Source: Pseudomonas sp. HR96 (GTDB lineage: Bacteria > Pseudomonadota > Gammaproteobacteria > Pseudomonadales > Pseudomonadaceae). From it: a stretch of 64,000 nucleotides of DNA. Location of the stretch: contig NZ_CP139141.1 of assembly GCF_034059295.1 (NCBI RefSeq), positions 4,447,001 to 4,511,000 of the forward strand. The letters run 5' to 3'. Position 1 is the first letter of the stretch. Each line of letters starts with the position of its first letter. Made by a program: the position numbers and the translations under genes. Shown here piece after piece: positions 61,163-64,000 of this stretch. A model generated the notes under the pieces. It saw only the letters and a list, made by a program, of their open reading frames with translations. It had not been told where the DNA came from and made no database searches.

Positions 61163-62497
61163 TTGCGTTCATTGTTCTGGCGTATCCTGGCGAGCTTCTG
61201 GCTGGCCATCGCCCTGGTGGCCGGGCTGTCGATCCTGCTCGGGCACATCCTCAACCAGGACGCCTGGATTCTCAGCCGCCACCCGGGCCTGCGCGATTTC
61301 CCCGAACAATGGACCGAACTGTACGAGACCCAGGGCGCCGACCCGGCCCAGGACACGCTCGAACAGTTGCGTCGGCGTTATCACATCGACACCCAGGTGC
61401 TCAACGACAGCAGCGAATCGGTGGTGCCCGGCACCTTCACCCGCCGCGCGGCCGCCCTCGAGCAACGTCAGCACAACGACGAGCGCCAGCTGCCATGGCG
61501 GCGCCTGACCGCCGAGTACGTCAGCCCGAAATCCGGCGACACCTACCTGTTCATCTACCGCATTCCCCACCCGGAGCTGGAAGCCTGGCACCGCGAGAGC
61601 CTGATGTGGCCCCTGAGTGCCCTGGGTATCGCCCTGGTGGTGCTGACCCTGTTCAGCCTGCTGGTGACCCTCTCCATTACCCGCCCGCTAAGCCGCCTGC
61701 GCGGGGCGGTGCATGACCTCGGCCAGGCCAGTTATCAACAGCAGAGCCTGGCTGAGCTGGCTGGCCGACGCGACGAGTTCGGCGTGCTGGCCACCGACTT
61801 CAACCTGATGGGCCAACGCCTGCAGAGCCTGATCGGCAGTCAGCGCCAGCTGTTGCGGGACGTCTCCCACGAACTGCGCTCGCCGTTGGCGCGGCTGCGC
61901 ATTGCCCTGGCGCTGGCCGAGCGCGCCGAACCCGAGCAGCGGGAAAAGCTCTGGCCGCGGCTGACGCGCGAATGCGACCGGCTCGAAGCGCTGATCAGCG
62001 AAATCCTCACCCTGGCCCGGCTCGATGCCGAACATGCCACCGCCGAGCCTGTGGATATCTCCGCATTGCTCGGCGGCGTGCGTCGCGATGCCCAGCTCAG
62101 CGCCCCGGATCAGGAAGTCATGATCGAAACCCAGCCCGGCCTGACCCTGCGCGGCTGGCCGACGATGATCGAGCGAGCTGTGGATAACCTCCTGCGCAAT
62201 GCACTGCGCTTCAATCCACCAGGCAAACCTGTGGAACTGCGTGCGCGGCTGGATGGCGAGCGTATCGAATTGAGCGTGCGCGACCACGGGCCGGGTGTGG
62301 CCGATGCGCACCTGGCGCAGTTGGGCGAACCTTTCTTCCGTGCTCCGGGGCAAACGGCGCAGGGCCACGGCCTGGGCCTGGCCATTGCGCGACGGGCGGT
62401 GGAACGCCATGGTGGGCGGCTGCTACTGGGCAATCACCCGGCCGGTGGCTTCCTGGCCACGCTGGAACTGCCGCTGGCGCCGCCGACTGATTCTTGA
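61163..62497 (+). CDS. Sensor histidine kinase, CpxA-like
   Basis: 444 residues. Begins with TTG at 61163 (LRSLFWRILASFWLAIALV), preceded at 5 nt by the strong GGGAGAAAG; an ATG at 61133 has no ribosome-binding site. Two membrane segments (~7-30 and ~150-172) flank a periplasmic domain, then HAMP (RPLSRLRGAVHDLG), HisKA H-box RDVSHELRSPLARLRIALALAE with the phosphorylated His, and HATPase_c (NLLRNALRFN, DHGPGVADAHLAQLGEPFFRA, GHGLGLAIARR). Cpx-type pairing with the adjacent regulator. Confidence 0.92.
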   Translation: MRSLFWRILASFWLAIALVAGLSILLGHILNQDAWILSRHPGLRDFPEQWTELYETQGADPAQDTLEQLRRRYHIDTQVLNDSSESVVPGTFTRRAAALEQRQHNDERQLPWRRLTAEYVSPKSGDTYLFIYRIPHPELEAWHRESLMWPLSALGIALVVLTLFSLLVTLSITRPLSRLRGAVHDLGQASYQQQSLAELAGRRDEFGVLATDFNLMGQRLQSLIGSQRQLLRDVSHELRSPLARLRIALALAERAEPEQREKLWPRLTRECDRLEALISEILTLARLDAEHATAEPVDISALLGGVRRDAQLSAPDQEVMIETQPGLTLRGWPTMIERAVDNLLRNALRFNPPGKPVELRARLDGERIELSVRDHGPGVADAHLAQLGEPFFRAPGQTAQGHGLGLAIARRAVERHGGRLLLGNHPAGGFLATLELPLAPPTDS

Positions 62498-62517
62498 GCG
62501 GGCAGCGTTTGTCTCTA

Positions 62518-62621
62518 TAGGACCGAGATAGAAGGACCGAGATAGAACCGAGCTCGCTCGGGAAGCGACCGGTCGCTAAAACCTGGATCAACCAGCGTTT
62601 TCCCGAGCAAGCTCGGTCCTA
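62518..62621. repeat. REP doublet C between the sensor kinase and the nitroreductase
   Basis: Left arm 62518-62563, which contains an internal tandem duplication of GGACCGAGATAGAA before ACCGAGCTCGCTCGGGAA, and right arm TCCCGAGCAAGCTCGGTCCTA (62601-62621) inverted. Same core as doublets A and B. Lies between two convergent genes, so it may terminate one or both. Confidence 0.8.
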
Positions 62622-62649
62622 CCGGGAAAGCATTACCGGCAGGGCCGGA

Positions 62650-63207
62650 TCAAGCCGACCACACACTCACATAATCCGCCAACTCCACCTTCGGCGCCTC
62701 GCGCGGCGGGTTGACTGGCGTGCCCAGGTAAAGGAAACCAATCACCTGCTCGTTGTCGAGCAAGCCCAGGCTTTCAGCCACCACCGGCGAATAGGACAAC
62801 TCACCGGTGCGCCACACAGCCCCGATGCCCTGTGCATAAGCCGCAAGCAGAATGCCATGGGCGGCGCAGCCAGCCGCCAACAACTGCTCACTGGCCGGAA
62901 CCTTGTGATGCTCCACGAGGCTGGCGATCACCACCACCAGCAGCGGCGCGCGCAACGGCATGCCGCGGGCCTTCTGCATCGCCGCTTCACTGGCCTCGCC
63001 GCTCGCCTGCACCGCCTGAACCAGCACTTCGCCCAGCTGCTCGCGCGCTGCGCCTTCGACGGTCAGAAACCGCCAAGGGCGCAACTGGCCATGGTCCGGG
63101 GCGCGCAGCGCGGCCTCGAACAGGATTTCGCGCTGCACCTGGGTCGGCGCGGGCTCCACCAGGCGTGGCACGGATACACGGTTGAGCAATACGTCGAGAG
63201 CCTCCAT
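62650..63207 (-). CDS. Nitroreductase-family protein (YdjA-like)
   Basis: 185-residue FMN-binding nitroreductase fold. Seen: VSVPRLVEPAPTQVQREILFEAALRAPDHGQLRPWRF (flavin-binding first part) and GILLAAYAQGIGAVWRTGEL, and C-terminal EQVIGFLYLGTPVNPPREAP. YdjA members are short homodimeric nitroreductases of uncertain substrate. Convergent with the sensor kinase gene. Confidence 0.9.
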   Translation of the reverse strand: MEALDVLLNRVSVPRLVEPAPTQVQREILFEAALRAPDHGQLRPWRFLTVEGAAREQLGEVLVQAVQASGEASEAAMQKARGMPLRAPLLVVVIASLVEHHKVPASEQLLAAGCAAHGILLAAYAQGIGAVWRTGELSYSPVVAESLGLLDNEQVIGFLYLGTPVNPPREAPKVELADYVSVWSA

Positions 63208-63330
63208 CGGCTACCTCCTTGGGAATCGAGACAAGGATTGTAGACCCAGCCGCCGCCTGGCCGCTGTTTTTTCCCCCCGCCGCAGGTTCATACTGCGCAG
63301 GTGCCATTACGCTTTCGACGGAGGCCATCC

Positions 63331-63645
63331 ATGGATATTTCCCGCCATCGCTTCAATAGCTTTGCCGAGTTCTACCCTTTCTACCTGGCCGAGCACCGCG
63401 ACAGCCGCTGTCGCCGGCTGCATTTCGTCGGCACCAGCCTGGTGATCGCCCTGCTCGCCTACACCCTGGCCAGCGGCGTGTGGTGGCTGCTGTTGACGGT
63501 GCCGGTGGCCGGTTATGCGTTTGCATGGATCGGGCACTTGGTGTTCGAGAAGAATCGTCCGGCAACCTTCCAGCACCCCTTCTACAGCCTGCTGGGGGAT
63601 TTCGTGATGTACCGCGACATGCTCCTGGGCAAAGTGGATTTCTGA
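63331..63645 (+). CDS. DUF962/Mpo1-like membrane protein
   Basis: 104 residues. Two membrane segments follow the N-terminal FNSFAEFYPFYLAEHRDSRCRRLHFVGTSLVIALLAYTL, with HFVGT and a second histidine cluster in AWIGHLVFEKNRPATFQHPFYSLLGDF, the pattern of Mpo1/YGL010w-type 2-hydroxy fatty acid dioxygenases (DUF962). The function in bacteria is unproven. The ATG at 63331 is preceded by GGAGG. Confidence 0.8.
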   Translation: MDISRHRFNSFAEFYPFYLAEHRDSRCRRLHFVGTSLVIALLAYTLASGVWWLLLTVPVAGYAFAWIGHLVFEKNRPATFQHPFYSLLGDFVMYRDMLLGKVDF

Positions 63646-63651
63646 AGCCGC

Positions 63652-63933
63652 TCAGGGCCGATCGTTGTGGCCCAGATCACGCTGCGGGTCGATCTGGTCG
63701 CGCACGCGCTGCTTGAGCACCTTGGCTTCAGGAAAGCCACCGTCGGCCTTGCGCTCCCAGATCTGCGTGTCGTCGCAGGTGATGCGGAATATTCCCCCGG
63801 TACCGGGTACCAGCGAAACCTTGCCGAGATCGTCACCGAAGGTGCTCAACAGCTCTTGCGCCAGCCAGGCTGCGCGCAGCAGCCACTGGCATTGGGTGCA
63901 GTAGGTGATACAGATTTCAGGTTTACCAATCAC
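63652..63933 (-). CDS. SelT/SelW/SelH-family (Rdx) thioredoxin-like protein
   Basis: 93 residues. CxxC redox motif in ICITYCTQCQWLLRAAWLAQELLSTF, then the family ending GGFPEAKVLKQRVRDQIDPQRDLGH. Starts at GTG 63933 with GGGGAA upstream; a longer reading from an ATG at 63999 adds 22 residues without similarity. Bacterial homologue of selenoprotein W with Cys in place of Sec. Convergent with the DUF962 gene, 6 bp apart. Confidence 0.82.
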   Translation of the reverse strand: MIGKPEICITYCTQCQWLLRAAWLAQELLSTFGDDLGKVSLVPGTGGIFRITCDDTQIWERKADGGFPEAKVLKQRVRDQIDPQRDLGHNDRP

Positions 63934-64000
63934 GCCTATTCCCCTGTCGAGTGACTCTGCACCGCTGTTCCACGTACCACGGACCACGGACCACAGCACG

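Overview
The window is a stretch of a Pseudomonas chromosome, most likely from the P. putida / P. fluorescens side of the genus. The evidence is the gene content and order: gyrA-serC-pheA-hisC-tyrA-cmk-rpsA-ihfB, then aotJQMOP-argR-aruCFGDBE, then acs, phhABC and rluB-scpB-scpA, with Pseudomonas-type REP doublets between genes. The right three quarters look uniformly GC-rich, while the left 17 kb is visibly AT-richer and partly decayed, as expected of a horizontally exchanged surface-polysaccharide locus. GC was judged by eye, not computed.

1-17.7 kb is an O-antigen (OSA-type) locus read leftwards on the minus strand. It starts with a broken rmlA, then fdtA, a hexapeptide acyltransferase, an uncharacterised beta-propeller-like protein, a FemAB/GNAT-like transferase, fdtB, wzx, a GT2, a wzy candidate, an asparagine-synthase-like amidotransferase, wbpO, wbpP, a GT4 and wzz. 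The genes predict a Wzx/Wzy-dependent O-unit with GalNAcA (probably its amide) and an acylated 3-amino-3,6-dideoxyhexose. The locus is bounded by debris: a frameshifted 2-epimerase gene and an IS66 tnpB scrap at the left, and a frameshifted wzz-like scrap at the right, where P. aeruginosa carries its wzz next to ihfB. No initiating sugar-phosphate transferase, wbpM or rmlB is present. They may lie beyond the left edge or elsewhere.

17.7-33 kb holds the conserved flank: phosphomannomutase, cysC, a LapA-domain protein, ihfB, a small lipoprotein and a large OafA-type O-acyltransferase placed between ihfB and rpsA. Next come rpsA, cmk, tyrA, hisC, pheA, serC and gyrA (all minus strand). The tyrA gene ends after its dehydrogenase domain and overlaps cmk. 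The EPSP synthase (AroA) domain that is fused here in other pseudomonads is missing.

33-46.3 kb is the arginine module. aruE, a 95-aa companion, aruB, aruD, aruG, aruF and aruC encode the succinyltransferase pathway, argR its AraC-type activator, and aotP-aotO-aotM-aotQ-aotJ the arginine/ornithine importer. Sites matching the ArgR consensus TGTCGC-N8-AA lie in front of both aruC and aotJ, and terminator-like hairpins sit inside both operons (after aruC and after aotJ).

46.6-64 kb: acs (minus), a DUF2790 protein, the translationally coupled phhA-phhB-phhC phenylalanine/tyrosine module, small hypotheticals and an MFS exporter (plus). Then, on the minus strand, come arfB, rluB, a DUF1289 protein, scpB, scpA, a YciO protein and a PHP phosphoesterase. 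On the plus strand follow yciB, yciI and a CpxR/Spy/CpxA-like envelope-stress module with an OmpR-type direct repeat in front of spy, then a nitroreductase (minus), a DUF962/Mpo1-like protein (plus) and a SelW-like protein (minus). I found no tRNA, rRNA, CRISPR array, intact IS or prophage. The most unusual points are the AroA-less tyrA, the uncharacterised proteins of the O-antigen operon, and the gyrA-aruE junction, which looks like a rearrangement breakpoint.
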